A DNA stretch of 64,000 nt from Malus domestica (lineage: Eukaryota; Streptophyta; Magnoliopsida; Rosales; Rosaceae): the NCBI RefSeq assembly GCF_042453785.1, contig NC_091675.1:1128501-1192500 (forward strand), given 5' to 3'. The notes under the pieces are model-generated. The model had not been told where the DNA came from, made no database searches, and worked only from the letters and a program-made list of their open reading frames with translations. Numbering within the stretch: the first letter of the stretch is position 1; each line of letters opens with the position of its first letter. Shown here in pieces: positions 13,173-26,973 of this stretch. The translations under genes and the position numbers were made by a program.

Positions 13173-16100
13173 CTATTGGGGGATGCTTTCCAAATACTGC
13201 TTCACGCGTGTTTGGTTCATCTCAAATATGAATGGCATTCCCCGTATCTGCGCAAGATTCATCATTTACAGAATATCGTTTAGTCAAGTATGATGCGATC
13301 AAACTACCCGAAACATGTGTTATGTGAACTAGAGTGTAATTCTAGTGTTTGGCTTGAGATTATTACGGCAGGAAAACCCCAATCTATTTGAAACACCATG
13401 GTCTATCAATGACTTAGGATGACGTACACAATGTATTGAGCATTTTGATCACCAACCCAAAAATTTGACGAGTATAAAAACGAATTTTGAGGTATGACAA
13501 TCAAGACTTGTGCACAGCCTCACAGAGACATTGCACAATAAACAGCTAAGAAATTCAAAGAAAAATGAAGTTTTAGCAAACAAAATTGTAAGAACATACC
13601 TCAATCAAGCAACTTGAACTGAGGCTTAGACTCTGTCCAGGGGCTACTTCCTTGCTATTTACCGAGATTGAACACTTCCCAAGATTTTTCAGATGGAAGG
13701 ATCCATCTTTATCCATATTTATCATTGCCTAACAAACATATTAAAATTAAATAATTTTTTGGGTTTAGCAAGAAGACGTAAACAGCATAATCAGAAGACA
13801 CCTAAGTTCAGGCCTGTCATTGCTATCACGATTTAATGAGCTAAATCCTAAATGTCTTGAGGGATTTCTTTCTACCACATCATTGAGAACACTACTTAGA
13901 ACAAACTTTCCCCACTACTTAGAACAAACTGTCCCCACTCCTTATCCGGCATGTATGTATAATCTTTATTTCCAAACCTTTGGAAGGAAAGAAAAAAGCT
14001 AGTAATTGCATCACTGGTATGGTGAATATGTTAAGGTGGTCAACAATAATATTACCTGTTTCCGAGAGATCTTATTACCACGCCCGTCTCTTCCCAAGTC
14101 AATGTCAACAACAGCATCGTCTGTTGCTCTACCCAATAGAACCTGCAGATATAGATAGCTATTCATTCACATAATCAACCCATGTCTGACATAGACTTAT
14201 TGGACCATCAGTTTTCAATTCTTCTTTTCGACTAAGTCTGCACATATAGCAAAACCTAGATGGATCCTTAATATTCATTATGACAGTGATTAAGTTATAC
14301 ACATAACTCTTGCTCCATAATTACATCACTTCCAAATGCAGCTATGGGGTGAAAACCTCCCAACCCCAGTTAGCAGGAAAAGAGAAAAGAAGGGTCCATA
14401 TGGCAATCGAAATACCTCGGGCTTCTTAATGTAATGCTTAGAATGACGTCCATACAAAATGGCAAAAGCTCCATGAGATGCAATGGCTCTTTGCAAATAT
14501 GAATAAGCACACTGCTCCAGCCTTATGATTCTCCTCTTAGCATCCTCATTTTGATATTTTGAGACTGCACATAGAGAACAGCATAAAATTACAATTTGTA
14601 AGGCATATTGATGCAGTGAACCTACATCACATATGAGGCAATCGCTTTACAGAAAATATTAGTTCCGTGATTAGGAATGTTCTAATGTTCTATTTCAAAA
14701 CATATCATTTAGTATGAATGCCGTATCATCTGTCAGTGAAGCATGAATGCCACACAATAAACACACTCATTACATTAATGCACACCATTTATCCCAGGAT
14801 TTGATAGGCAGAAGAAGGGAAGTACCGATAAGATTACGTTAATGCATGCCATTTTAGAGGATTTGATTGGCAGAAGAGAAGTACGGATAAGTCTGTATAA
14901 AGAAAATAAGTAATGAGCTGGTCATTAGATGCATAATAGTTTGACCGAGTATTACCTTCCTCACTAGAACACAAATCCTGGTCATCTGGGTCCAAATCCA
15001 TATCAAGTACCTGCAGGTGGAACAAAAGTCAATGAAACTATAAGATGAATTAAGAAATTGATAAGCAAAGCAAATCTATCAACACGATGATTTTCATTTT
15101 AGCACTAACCATTGCCTCTATATCCGAATAACATGGTATATCATCATCGCTCTCAAAAAGCCCCAGTTGATCCGATGTATCGGGATTTAATTGTGGTTCA
15201 GCAATATACATGGGCAGCCCTTCTGTATGTAATGATATATCGTCTCTAATTGTAGCTGATGGATCAAGCTCCTTTTTAATGACACCAGAATCTGGGTTCT
15301 CCACATGAAACTCAGTTGAGTTATAACTGAGACGCTTTTCCGATACACTTTCTTTAGTGTCTTCCTTCAGTATTCCAGGTTGAACACTTGTACTTGGATT
15401 GGCTGAATCAATTTGGCCCGGACCTTCACCAACATGACCTGCACTCTTAGATGCCACCTCACTGGGGACATCAGACAGCTCAAATTTCACCCCGAAATTA
15501 CCTAGTGGAGATTTTCGACCCTTTTCTTGTAAGAAATGTGATCCTTTAATCTGACAGGTACTATGTGGTTTTCCAAGATTTTTTCGCTCTTTATGCATAA
15601 AGCACGGCCCTGTGTCATTATTTCTCTTATTAACAGGGAAACCACTAGTGGACAAAGATATTGGCTTATTCCCTTCAGAAGTTGATGAACGATTTGGTAG
15701 AAAAATATCACCATTGCATGGGATTTCTGGGTCCTCGGTGTTTAATGTGCAGCAGATAAATCCATCCCTCAATTCAGGATTTTGATAGTTCGAAGCTGTT
15801 GAAGATGATAGCATCGGAGTGTCTGAATGGCAGACTATATGTTCATCAGCATTTGGGGATCCTCTATTGTCATCTACCACTCCAGGATACGCACTAGATG
15901 GGTTCATGGAGTCCATAACTGGAGCTACAGATGTTTCTGGCTCAGTTTTGACGATTGTCTGTTCATGAAGAACATCATCTTTCGGTGAACTCAACAAAAG
16001 GGAGCTCAGGCCATCATAGTAAGACTTATTAATCACATCTTTTCCATCAGCAGTCACAAGCATGAGCTCCTCATTCGTAAAGTTTAAAAGTGAATTGGAC

Positions 16101-17725
16101 AATTCTGCCAAATAACCTTCAGTACAAACAGGAGCTGCAGAACTCTGGAAATCACAGCATGGCATTTCAGTGGCCACCTCCATCCCAATATGAGCATCAT
16201 TCTCTGTTGTTCTTGCCTTGTTAGCCTCGATATTTTCATGAAGTTCAAAAGAATCACTGGTGCGTATATCATTTTCTCTAAGATCAACATCAACTGGCAT
16301 AGCTGGAAGTGGAGATGAATACTCCAAGTTGTTAAATAATGCACCACTGTCTGAAACAGGTGAATTAAAGGCCTTGTTCCCTTCAAACTCTGTGCACATG
16401 TTTCCCTCGTTGCCAGTAATTTGATCAAGTGTAAACGGAGGTTTCATTCCTAAGTCATTGGCATTGAACAGGCTGCAATCTGGCAATCCCTCTGGATGAT
16501 TGAATTCATCCACCTCAGATTCATTCCATGTCATAATATCTTCATGGATATTACCTTGTTCCATATGAAAATCATTCCCATCTGGGTTCTGGAGCATATG
16601 AAAAGTATCATCAGTGCCGACATCCATCAGATTTTGCATTGCATCCATATCTGATGTCTCGAGGCCAAAAGGGGCTGAGATTGGATCTCCATTCATGCAA
16701 TTTCCGTAAAGAGGCTCATCTCCATTTCCATCATAGTTGTTATTACTGGGTGCAACAAGAAAATTAAGGCCCATGGAATTAAACGGCTCGTTGCAAATCC
16801 TTTTACGCATTGCATAGTAACTACTACGAACACTTTCAGCTTTTCTCTTCCCGGATTCACATTTTTTTCCTTTTGAATTTCCTGCCCTGTCAAATGGAAC
16901 AGTTGTTGTGGAACTCTCAAACTCAATCATGCGAGAAGAAGCATCTTCAGAAACTACTGGATCATACAGGAGAGAATACCACCGATCTTGCAGTTCACAA
17001 ACAGTAAATCTTCGAGAAAAATGCACTGCACCTTTAGCAAGTGACTCCAAGGAAGCACCATCCTGCAAACAGAGCAAAAGAGTACCAAGTCCAAATATAA
17101 CTTTCGAGAATACTAAATTCCTGATAAACTTTCCTTGTATGACAAATATAATTACAAAATCAAAACCGGCATTCTGAAAATGACCAAATCCTAATTTATT
17201 TCCAAAAGGGGAACCCGGGTAGTTCCCCTCCGACGCAACACACTTAACAGAGGCGATTACTTGTTAATTCGACAAAGATACAGCCTACCTCAGCAGGAAA
17301 ACCAGCAGTGACAATTGTACTAGCACAGAACAACATAATTTCAACTGTATTCACCTTCAATTGTATCTAGCATTTGTCCAATTTATCGATTCTGTTTCAA
17401 TAATTTCAATCTTAAATACGAGGATAGCTAAACCCATAACATATTCAAGAAACATAAACCCGAAATTCATTGTTCAAACAAATCGAATTCATAACACACT
17501 AAAACCCCAATAATTTGAAAACCCAAAAAAGAAACAAACATCATACGTATAACGAAAACAAATTACCAGAAAAATCCAGGTTAATAATACACTACGAGGA
17601 TGCATGAACATCAGATTTTCCGAAAAAAGGGAGGAAATTTAGAGCCGAATACAAACCTCAACGGCTTTCTTGAGCAGAATATCATCCGCGGGAATCCACT
17701 GAGAGAACGGAGCGAGAGCACCCAT
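13173..17725 (-). CDS. EMB1967: Microspherule-like protein with C-terminal FHA domain
   Basis: Seven coding exons on the minus strand: 17725-17657, 17062-15110, 15010-14956, 14564-14416, 14142-14056, 13728-13600 and 13247-13173. They join in phase to 838 residues. Residues 1 to about 60 form the MCRS N-terminal domain (WIPADDILLKKAVE, then DGASLESLAKG and LQDRWYSLLYDP). A long acidic, Ser/Asn-rich linker fills the 651-codon second exon. The C-terminus is an FHA domain, the phosphothreonine-binding fold, with Gly746-Arg747 and the SRKQ turn at 768-771, ending YLESIPQ. Family knowledge: animal MCRS1 is a subunit of INO80 and NSL chromatin complexes, and the Arabidopsis relative EMB1967 is embryo-essential. 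A nuclear chromatin role is inferred. The start is MGALAPFSQW, just upstream of the conserved domain. Orthology to EMB1967 rather than a paralog is likely but untested. Confidence 0.92.
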
Positions 17726-17740
17726 GGTGTCCGCCACCTC

Positions 17741-17761
17741 CCTCTCTCTCTCTCTCTCTCT
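17741..17761. repeat. (CT)n microsatellite in the FHA gene 5' UTR
   Basis: A CT run 16 bp upstream of the FHA gene start codon. On the transcribed strand it is a GA repeat in the probable 5' UTR. Confidence 0.8.
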
Positions 17762-19717
17762 AGAGCGTGCTTGTTCACGGAAGCATGGAAAAAGCTTGAA
17801 GAAAGGGGAAATTACAAAAATAGGCGGAGGGAAGAAGGCCTTCGTGGCGGCTGGAGGGGTTTTTGAGGGAAACACAACATACAAGGAAAGGATTTTACAG
17901 AGGTTCTGTGAAACGTGTACGGCGGCGAATTGAGCGATGGGGGCACGGCGCCGGGGTCTCAGGTGACTGAGATAGGCGGGGTTTTAGGGGTTTAGTTGGG
18001 TGGGGCATTAGGGCACGTGCCAACCCACTCAGTCGTCTCTCTCTCTCTCTCTCTCTCTCGTGTCGTGCAGGTGAGAGAGAGTATCTCAGTGCTTACGGTT
18101 TACTGGGAATTAAGGAAAAGGATCGGTAGGGGTCTTAGAGATCCCGTGATTTCACAAGTTCATCGTCAATTGTGGGTTAAAAAATTATTTTAAAATTTAA
18201 AATTTAAAAATAAACATAAATATTATTTATTAAAATTGCCCAATATACAATAAACAGAAAAAATTACGGATTCCTAAGAAAATCCTTTTACGGTTTACTG
18301 GACTTGTAACCGCGGACTCCTATGCCCTTGGTTGACCATTGACTCAAGAGTCCCTCCTCCAACGCTAAAGTAAGATTTCTCCGTGTGACGGAAAAACAGT
18401 CCGATACACAAGTGTTATAATACAATTTGTTAAATTTTGTATTTTCAGTATTCAATTATTTATATATTGACATTTTGTCCATCTATCGTGTTCTCGGCAA
18501 ACTAAGAATTTTTTCAGCACTAAGAAGTGTCCTTTCTTTTTTATACAATAAAAAATATAGGTTTTTTTTTTTTTTTTGATTTGAAAGATTTTCCAATATT
18601 CACATGTTTAAAGAAATAGAAGACCACACTGTACCGTTTTCTAATAAATGTTAAACTTATTTGTATTGGGGCGTTTTACTCCTGGTCGAGAGATGGTATA
18701 ATATAGTCTCTTAGCATAACAATAAATTTGTGCACTAAATTTTAAGTGTTGACACATTGTTGCGTGGACGGCAAACAAATTTGGTGAGTCAATTTTTGTG
18801 ACTGTAATCTTTTTTATATTTTATGAGGTGAGAAAAGGAATGTCTTTTGGTATAAGAAAGAATAATGGTGAAGTGACCAAATTTGTTACCAAAAGCTATG
18901 ATGGAGAAAAAGAAAGTTGTGAACTGAAAAAAGAAGTACAGCAAATCCAGTAAGTTTCAATTGTGTTGGGTGTCAACACTCCCAAAAAGGGCTTGTGGTG
19001 CTTTTCTTATGATTTAAGTTCAATTTTACTTTTTGCTTCTTTCTTGAAAATGACAGGGTTGTTAATAGTGTTATTTCGCGTTTATTTAAGCTTTAATACC
19101 TAAAAAATTAAGATCAGGTCAAATACGGTAGCTAGTTAATCTTATACGCTCTTTTTTTTGTCTCTTTCCCATTATTTCAATACCTAAAACATTAAAAATC
19201 AAATCAACTAGGGCTACTCGGTCTAAGTTCAAATTTTCTGCACCGAAAGCCCTTTGTGGCTTATTTGTGATTTATTTATTGAACTAACATGCATTCTTTT
19301 GACTTAATTTATCCTTAGTGTGGTTTTTTTATTAAGGAGATAAGTAGTGCAGAAGATTTGAACATGGTCTCAATACCCATTCTTTCTTACATTTTTTATT
19401 TATTTATAAATTTCTCAATTAAATAAACAAGCATATTAATCTTGAATTCCTCTCAAAAAGGAAGAGAAAAAGGAAATTGAATCCACCAAACATGATTTAC
19501 GTGGACCGTCATGTTCAGAAGAAGTTTAAGAGGCCCTGTGTTATATTACATTACCCGAATTTCATGGCTAATCTGCTAAAAATGGCGGTTACATAATGGG
19601 CCTCGACAACGGAGGCAATGGCCCAAGTGGTTCATTGGGCTACGTCCTTACACTAACTGACCCGAGCTTAACATGCTTTGATGGGTCTATTGTCGTTTCC
19701 TATAACAGAAAATCCCT
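17762..19717. other. FHA gene upstream region and intergenic DNA
   Basis: The first 350 bp is GC-richer and probably promoter. The rest is AT-rich with no gene. Near 19590-19640 there are several TGGGCC/GGCCCA (site II-like) motifs without an obvious gene beside them. Confidence 0.5.
18036..18059. repeat. (CT)n microsatellite
   Basis: A second CT run in the upstream region of the FHA gene, about 310 bp from its start codon. Confidence 0.8.
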
Positions 19718-19725
19718 AAGGAAAT

Positions 19726-19914
19726 GGAACCAGATCTCTTCCTCCTAATCCATTAAATCAATAAATTCGTGCTATTAAAGTTTGATTAAACGGTTATAAA
19801 TAGGAGCTCATTTTAAAAGTTATAATAAGTTCAACCATTGGATCAAATTTTAATAATACGGATTCTCTAATTTGATGGATTAAGAGTAAAGAATATGGAG
19901 ATGATACCTTTCCA
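19726..19914. mobile_element. Small foldback MITE, Mutator-like
   Basis: A 189 bp foldback. The left arm begins ggaaccagatctcttcctcctaatcc; the right arm read in reverse begins tggaaaggtatcatctcc and continues cttaatccatcaaat. It is flanked by exact 8 bp copies of AAGGAAAT (19718-19725 and 19915-19922). It has no coding. It resembles the element at 51582 in arm content and in the loop near the (a/t)acggtta motif. Confidence 0.6.
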
Positions 19915-20490
19915 AAGGAAATACAAAAGAATTTCATCTGAAACGAATAAATGCATCACACAAATTTCAAATCCACAAACAAGATTTTAAGATTAACCAA
20001 TTTTTTTGCAAAATTACTCGCAAAACCACAGAAACCACTGCAGTTAATGGCCAATTTCCAAACTCCACATGCAATTACTTTCTGTTAACACATTATCTCA
20101 TATCGTATGAAATTAAATTAATTCGTTGGTAAAAAAAATTAAAATTATATAAAATCAACGCACCTGAGTGGCGTATGTTCGTTGGAACAGGCTATTTTCC
20201 GCATTGAGCTACAAAAACAAAAATTCCAAAAAATGAGCTGAAAGTTGAAAATAAAATTTTGAAAAGAGTGAGTGCAACGATTACGTCTTTGAATTGAAAG
20301 AGGCTGAGATTGCCGACGTAGGAGATGGCGTGGCGAGACGACTCGATCGGAATGATGAGTTGCACCAACTGCATTGGCTATGACCGCAGCAAATCCATCA
20401 TTGGACAACAACGACATCCTCCTCCCGCCGCTTCCGTCGTCCCCATCTTCCCGACATATTTTCACAAATCTATTTTTCTCTCCGATTTCA

Positions 20491-21864
20491 TCCTGGTTTG
20501 GTACTGAGGTGTTTCTGAAAAAAAAATGGGTTAAAATAAAAAAGTTATGTTTGGTAAATATTTAACTTCATCTTTTTTCTTCTTCACAGTTTTGGGTGGA
20601 AAAATTGTGAAAAAAAAGAAGCCAAAACACAAAGCTGCAAAACCCAACTTTGAAAAACCAACTTTTTTTGCTTCCCTAGCTTCTGCGCAAACCGATTTCG
20701 CAAGAAGCGCTGAGGCCTTTAATGAAAATTTCCATTACCCAAAATGGCCTTTAGCAATTAAATAAATTATACATTATACCCGTCGACTTCATCGCCGACC
20801 CTGCCACATCTCTCTTCCGTCTTCTTTGACTTTGAGCTTCTTCGGATTTCTGGGACAAGAGCGGCTAGAGGTTTGTTGGATTTCTGGGTTTTGTCAAAAT
20901 TCGGGGCCTTTTCGTCGGATTTATGGGCTTCGTCAAAATCTAGGTTGCACAAAGAATGCTAGATTTGCACCATTCTGCTTGACACCCAAAATCTCAACGG
21001 GAAAGCCTTAACGCCTACGCTGCTAACTAACACCAACGGTAAGTCTTGAAATCAGAGTTCATCCATCTTCTGCGAGTGAAGACGAAAGGCCACTTGGGTT
21101 GGACCCAGAATGAGCTGAGGACATGCTGAAAGCTCCAAAACAAGGGCGGCGAGTGGAAGACGACCAAGTGGTGGTAGTTGTGGGCAATAATGATGACGAT
21201 GAAGCCTCTAACATGGAGGGAACTCTCACACAACTTCTCCCAAATCTCTATCAAAAGAGCAGGGATTGTGTTCGAGGGATTACGATTGGTGTTGCTGCGG
21301 TGGTGGTCTTCGATAAGGCAATGGAATTTTTCGGCGACCCAGCCTTCCTTAGGATATGGCAGAGAGAGACAGAGAGATAAGGATGAGAGAGGGAGTGGGC
21401 GGCGGAAGAGGAAAGAGAATACAGGTTTTGCAAAATAGGAGAACCGAACCTTGAAGATAAAAAATTATGATTCCATAATAAAAGAAAAGATAAAGAGTAA
21501 TAGTTGTACAGTAAATAGATGTTGGATTATATGTTGAATGTTGGATTATGATTTCTTGTTAAACGTTGTATTATATATTTAAGATAAAATTTATAAATAT
21601 TTTTATTTTAAAAATAAAGTATATTTAGTAATCCATCTTTATTTGTTAAGAAATTAAATTAATGGCACTTCCTTTTTGGTCATTTCACATAGTCACAATT
21701 GTGTTACATAAAAGTTTACTAAACACTATAATATTGTTTTTTTTTTTTCTTCCAAAAGCACTTTTACAAAAAAGTTTACGAAACACTCTATTATTTTATG
21801 TCACAACTGCTTATTCTCACATCACAACATTTTTTTTCAAAGCACAGCAATACCAAACCAGCCC
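20491..21864. mobile_element. Longer relative of the 355 bp Harbinger-type MITE
   Basis: The left end TCCTGGTTTGGTACTGAGGTG and right end ending CAATACCAAACCAGCCC match the terminal sequences of the MITEs at 47900 and 51810. The right 190 bp (from about 21670) is clearly homologous to their right halves (ccaaaagcacttttacaaaa, tttaccaaacactc, ttattctcac). TTCA stands on both sides. The centre (about 20760-21440) is extra, GC-richer sequence with short frames of up to 86 codons and no recognised domain; a repeated ggatttctggg motif occurs there. It could be an intermediate between an autonomous element and the short MITEs. Confidence 0.6.
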
Positions 21865-23351
21865 TTCATCTAATGTCAAACTTTTTCTTTTTCTTATATT
21901 TCCTTTTTTCAAACCTTTTACTTTACGTTGCGGCGTCGTTTTAACCTGACGTGGCATGGGAGTTTGCTTAGGATCACATACGCGCGCAGCTGAAACGCAG
22001 CGTTTCATGGAAAATCATTCGAAATGCTTGAACATACTAGTCCAATCCAATGGTTCTGTTGGAATTGTCAACGTCGTAATCACGTAGTTTTCCTCCCGCC
22101 TTTCGGATCTGCAGAAACGATTTACTCCGTTTCGTATGGATACGTTGAATTGGGCCATGAATGTCGGGGCGGCCCAAATTCAATTAAATGACTTAAAAAC
22201 CTCTTCGAAATGGGATTTTCGCATTAATTCCATTAGTAGGTCCAGGCCCACTACAGTTGGCTACACTTATGAATTTTAATTATTTTGGTGCTATTTTGCC
22301 GAAGAATAAAAGATATCCCGTTTCAACGCGATTAGATTTGGGCTTAGTCGAATTGACTAAAATAGTGAGCTTTTTTCTTTGACACAGGTGTATGAATTTT
22401 TTTTCTTATTGTTTAGATGAATTTTGTGTCGATTATCTTATTCTGAAACTAGGCTTTTACTATCAGTTAAAAAAAAAAACCCATTCCTCCCCAAAAAATT
22501 TCTATAAAAACAGAAAAAGAAAAAAATAACATATTTTTATGATATGTAGGAAAAGAGGCTTTAAATTCAACCCAAAAGTCGAAAAAGGAATTTCATTAAA
22601 CGTCTTAACATATATTTATTTGTAATGCATTACAAGATATAAAAACAGAAACTTCGAAATGGTTGATGCAATACATTTCATTAACATTTGTGTCCAGTAT
22701 TCGTAGTTTTTTAGTAGTGTGATTGCATTACAATTTTGACAATTGTTTGTCGCAAGTTACTATTAAAGTTTTGAAGTCCTTCATCCAAACATGTAGATAG
22801 GCGTAAAGTAAACAATTTGGCTAGACTAGCAAATCTCCGTTTGCGTGAAATTGAGTTTCGTTCCCCATAATTTAGATCAAATTAAGTCATCTCATTTTGT
22901 TAGAAAATAAAATGATAAATACACTTCTTTTGTCATCTCATTCACCATTGTTTAATACTATTCGTTGTTTTCAATGACCGGAAACAAATAGAGATGTGTG
23001 ATAAGTTAAAAGACGTGTGTGAAAATTATTAAAAAGCCAAAACTGATGTTTTCATTTAGCCCCCTAAGTAGATTTACAAAAAAGTAAGTGGTGGATTGCT
23101 CGATGGCCTTATTCTTCAATTCACTACGTGCCGAAATTAAAACATTATCGCTACTAAATCAACGTGGAATATAATTTGTATTAAAGTAGATTTATAGAAA
23201 TAGTACATAAATGCAAAAACGAAAGTAGTATGCCTTGAAGTCAGGGCCGGCCGGATTGAGGATCATATCATGGCAGACATTATGGCCTTCTTTAAACAAG
23301 GACAATCACAAGGATTAGCAGTAGGACCGCAAATACATATGCAGATTACAG

Positions 23352-23383
<32 letters not shown>

Positions 23384-23390
23384 ATACACA
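23352..23390. repeat. (TA)n microsatellite, imperfect
   Basis: A TA run interrupted once by TT, followed by CACATATATAC. Confidence 0.8.
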
Positions 23391-24569
23391 TATATACTCA
23401 CAGTCACACAGTGACTGCAACAGAAACCCTAGCAGTAGCAGTTATATATATGTAGGCAGTAGCAGACGCGGATGATACATTTTGGACCACGTTTTAGCTA
23501 AACAGCAGTTCGCATGCGGCCTGGCCGCAACCTACTCTCTAAACGCTCCGCCTAGCCCTGCACACTCTGTATCTATGTATATAATCAATAATATATGTAT
23601 ATTAGTATGAGGATACGAAGGTAAAAGAATTCTAAATCGGTGAAAAGATAAACTTTGTAAAAGTCTTATAACTTATAAGAGATTAACTACTTTTCATACT
23701 GTTAATTAGTTTTCCAGTGAAACTTTAACTGAATTAGACGAAATAATAAACCCTAGCCAGCTACATTTATAATACTTGATCTCATAAATACTGCTAGCCT
23801 GCTAGGGTTTTCTCCATCCACCTATAAGGATATGGAGGAGATGGAGGGATGAACTCCATGCGCACACGGCGGAGAGCTACAACTCGATATCATGCCCATT
23901 TCGTGTCCCCTAGCTACAATGTGATCACACTTGCTTTTATGATTTTTTACAACCCTTTTCGGGATCCTTGTTTGCTTTAATCCACTGTGCGTTAATCTGT
24001 ATTTATATAATAACCCCCTCAACATATTGCAGTTTATTGGGCTTAAACACAGGTTAACTCTATAATATTCCATTAGGTTTGTTAATTACTTAACTCGATG
24101 GGCCGAGAAGTAATTTTGGTAAGTTTCCAAAAGTAATGTTCTCGCATCTTAATTTGTACTCAAACTTGACTCCCTTTTCTTATGTTGTATATATAATACC
24201 TCATATTTAGAGTAGAATTATCTCTCATCCTAATCTTTATTTCTTCATTATCTTCCTATTTGAACCTATACGATTAAGTTACGTCAATATCTTTTACTAA
24301 TTTTTTTATAAAAAAAGAAGACAAAAGGCAAATTATGAGAGGAAACGAGGAAAAAAAAAAAAAGTAGAGACCACACATCCAGTGGTTACTATTACTAACT
24401 GACTCGTGATCTGATAATTTTGAGCACAAAGCCAGAAAATAAGGGTGATTGATTGCATATATTGTAGCAGTAGTGCAGTTTTAGGTCAATAAAGTCGTGA
24501 AAGAAAGACACCCGGAGAATTCGAATGACAAAGTAATTAGCAGTACGAATAAGTCATTGATCAAAGTTA

Positions 24570-24740
24570 CTTAGTATTACGTTATAGTGATATTTCTTTT
24601 CACTCGTAAGTTAGAGGTCATAGATTCGATTCTCGCTAAAGGTGAATTTGAACTACATTATTGCTAGTCTATTATGAGGCTAAACACACCCCATTTTCAT
24701 TAATGTAAACAATATCGATTGTTAAAATAAAAAAAATAAA
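24570..24740 (+). repeat. SINE-like repeat with B-box motif and A-rich tail
   Basis: It contains gattcgattctcg, close to the Pol III B-box, then a conserved body (gaatttgaactacattattg ... gaggctaaacacacccc) and an A-rich tail after atatcgattgttaaaa. The same body and tail recur at 34465-34634. The A-box is degenerate. This is consistent with a tRNA-derived SINE; the family was not confirmed. Confidence 0.5.
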
Positions 24741-26499
24741 AAAAAAGTCCTTGATCAAACCTTCATTCAACTTCTGTGGGTCTACACAAATACTGTTTAT
24801 TTGATCAATATTCATGTGTCAATGTTTTCAAGTACAATTATTTTCGGTGATCTTGAAAACGACATAACACAGCCACAGAGGAAGTTCCAAATACTAGATT
24901 AGTACATTAGTTTAGATGATCGTGATATCTGTTTTGGGGGGTAATTAAGTATTCTCAAATTGTTTTGGCCGTGGGAAAGGTAGACTGTTGTAACAGTGAA
25001 ACGACTTAGCACATGTTCAAACTAACCCTTTTGTATAAATCTGAACTTAGCCAAGTTGATTTGAACAACATGCTCTTTCTTGAAATCATCATCTTGTAAG
25101 TAAGATAAGTTTAACGTAGAATATATCGGTTAAACAAAGATAATCATTGAACCGTTCTTATTCTTCAACGGCTAGCTGTTAACGTACACACAGATAGAGG
25201 GATGTAGGATGATTTTATAAGGCTACCCACCATTTTTTTATAAATTCGGAAATTAAAAATATTGACATACGAGAGATTTGGGAGGTCAAATCATAGATAT
25301 TTCCTTCAACGGTTGTTTGACTGTGAGCATTTCAACATATGTATATGTGTGTGTGATATATAAATACATGAAAGAACCCTTCTTTCTCCTCATTTTGCTG
25401 AGCTAAATTATGACCGGTCAAATGCTAAACAGGAGGGGTCAACAGCTAAGGTTCATCTTTTTCTTGATGCAGAAAGTGAGACACTGCTAGGTTAAACTAG
25501 TTCTAGGGTTTACAGAGATGATTTTCAAAAAAAATTTAATCATTAAATTATAGTAAAAAATAAATAATTAAGATTTAACGGTTAAAAATCTCGAAAGTAT
25601 TCATCGTATAATTTTTAGTATCAATACAAATCTAACTTTTTTCTACGTTGTCATAGATACAAAGAGGCAACATCCGCAGAACCAGACAATTGCAAGGGAA
25701 CCTTTCCACACCATAATATTGTACTCATAAAAATCCTACTTCCTTTTTTTTAAGTGATCTCCCACTCCCCCTTGTCCTCATGCACTCCATCAATTGTTTC
25801 TATTCGTTGATTTTGTTTTGATTGACTCAATTCCGAGACTAGAAAAAGAGAAAAGCGCATGAAGATAAAAAAAAAAATGTGAAAATCACTTCTAGTTATT
25901 TTGTTATACACAAGCGATATTCATTTGAAAACTCATCTAAACTGTAAGTGAGAGGATTCCAGGAGAAAGCACATCGTTTTTAGCCGTTGCACCTACGCCC
26001 ACATCTACTTTGTACTTCCCCCTTCAATAATTAAGAATATTTGTTTTCTTTATCATGACCTCTAAACGTTACCAATTATATATGCATGCTTAGAGGTGAC
26101 AAATCAACCAATTGAATTCTTAATGGGTACTCGTTAATATCTGTTTAATTTGATATCACCGTAATATAGAAATGAGATTGGTAGTAGTGATAATGGTGTA
26201 ATGTGAAATCATAACAAATGAATAATGGTTCATGAATAAAAAAATCATAAACAAATGAATACGTAACAAAATGTATGTATATATAGAACAAGATTACTGT
26301 TTTATCCGACGGTGGAGGATGAGGTTGCACATGTTAGGGTCAGAGAAATTATACAAAACTAAGGAAGTTTGGGAAGCTTTATGTTTCTTTCGCGATTACC
26401 AAATGTAGCAGTCTAGGGAAGCGTCATTAAAAGATCCTATTGAAACATGCATGCTATTTTGTACCTCAGCCTATACATATGATCCCCATTATATAGTTA

Positions 26500-26965
26500 C
26501 GAGTAAATTGTAGCAATGGTCCCTCAACTTTAATCGAATTGGAGCAATGGTCATTCAATTAAAAATTCATTACATTGATCCCTCAACTTATTAAAATGTG
26601 TAGCTATAGTATTTTTCATCAATTTTATCAAAATTTTGTCAAAATAAGTTATGTTGGAATAACCATTTATATAATTAGGATCCCTCAACTCATCAAAGTG
26701 TGTAATTATGGTCCTTTTTGTCAACTACGTCAAAAATTTTGTCAAAACGTGTTATGTTAGAATGACCATTGCTACAATTGGGTTAGAGTTGAGGGACATT
26801 TCTCTAGTTGAATGAAAGTTGAGGGAGCAATGATAATAGATTTTTAGTTGAGGGATCATAGCTACACGTTTTGATGAGTTGAAAGACCAATGGTAATGAA
26901 TTTTTAGTTAAGGAACCATTACTCCAATTAAGTTAAAGTTAAGAGACCAAAACTACAATTTACTG
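26500..26965. mobile_element. Foldback MITE with long inverted arms
   Basis: About 466 bp. The left arm starts cgagtaaattgtagcaatgg and the right arm read in reverse starts cagtaaattgtag; the arms match imperfectly for at least 110 bp and include repeated 'ccctcaact' motifs. Flanks carry an exact 8 bp duplication TATAGTTA (26492-26499 and 26966-26973). It has no coding. The 8 bp duplication suits hAT, while the long arms suit Mutator-type; I leave the superfamily open. Confidence 0.7.
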
Positions 26966-26973
26966 TATAGTTA

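Larger units (their letters stand above)
21875..26490. other. Long intergenic region
   Basis: No supported gene. Contents: site II-like GGCCCA motifs near 22155-22260, AT microsatellites near 23352, a tRNA-promoter-bearing repeat at 24570-24740, and GC-richer unique patches near 23470-23570 and 23830-23920 whose role I cannot name. Confidence 0.5.

Noticed and set aside
24600..24640. tRNA gene suggested by a B-box
   Set aside because: No cloverleaf can be formed and the A-box is degenerate; better explained as a SINE.
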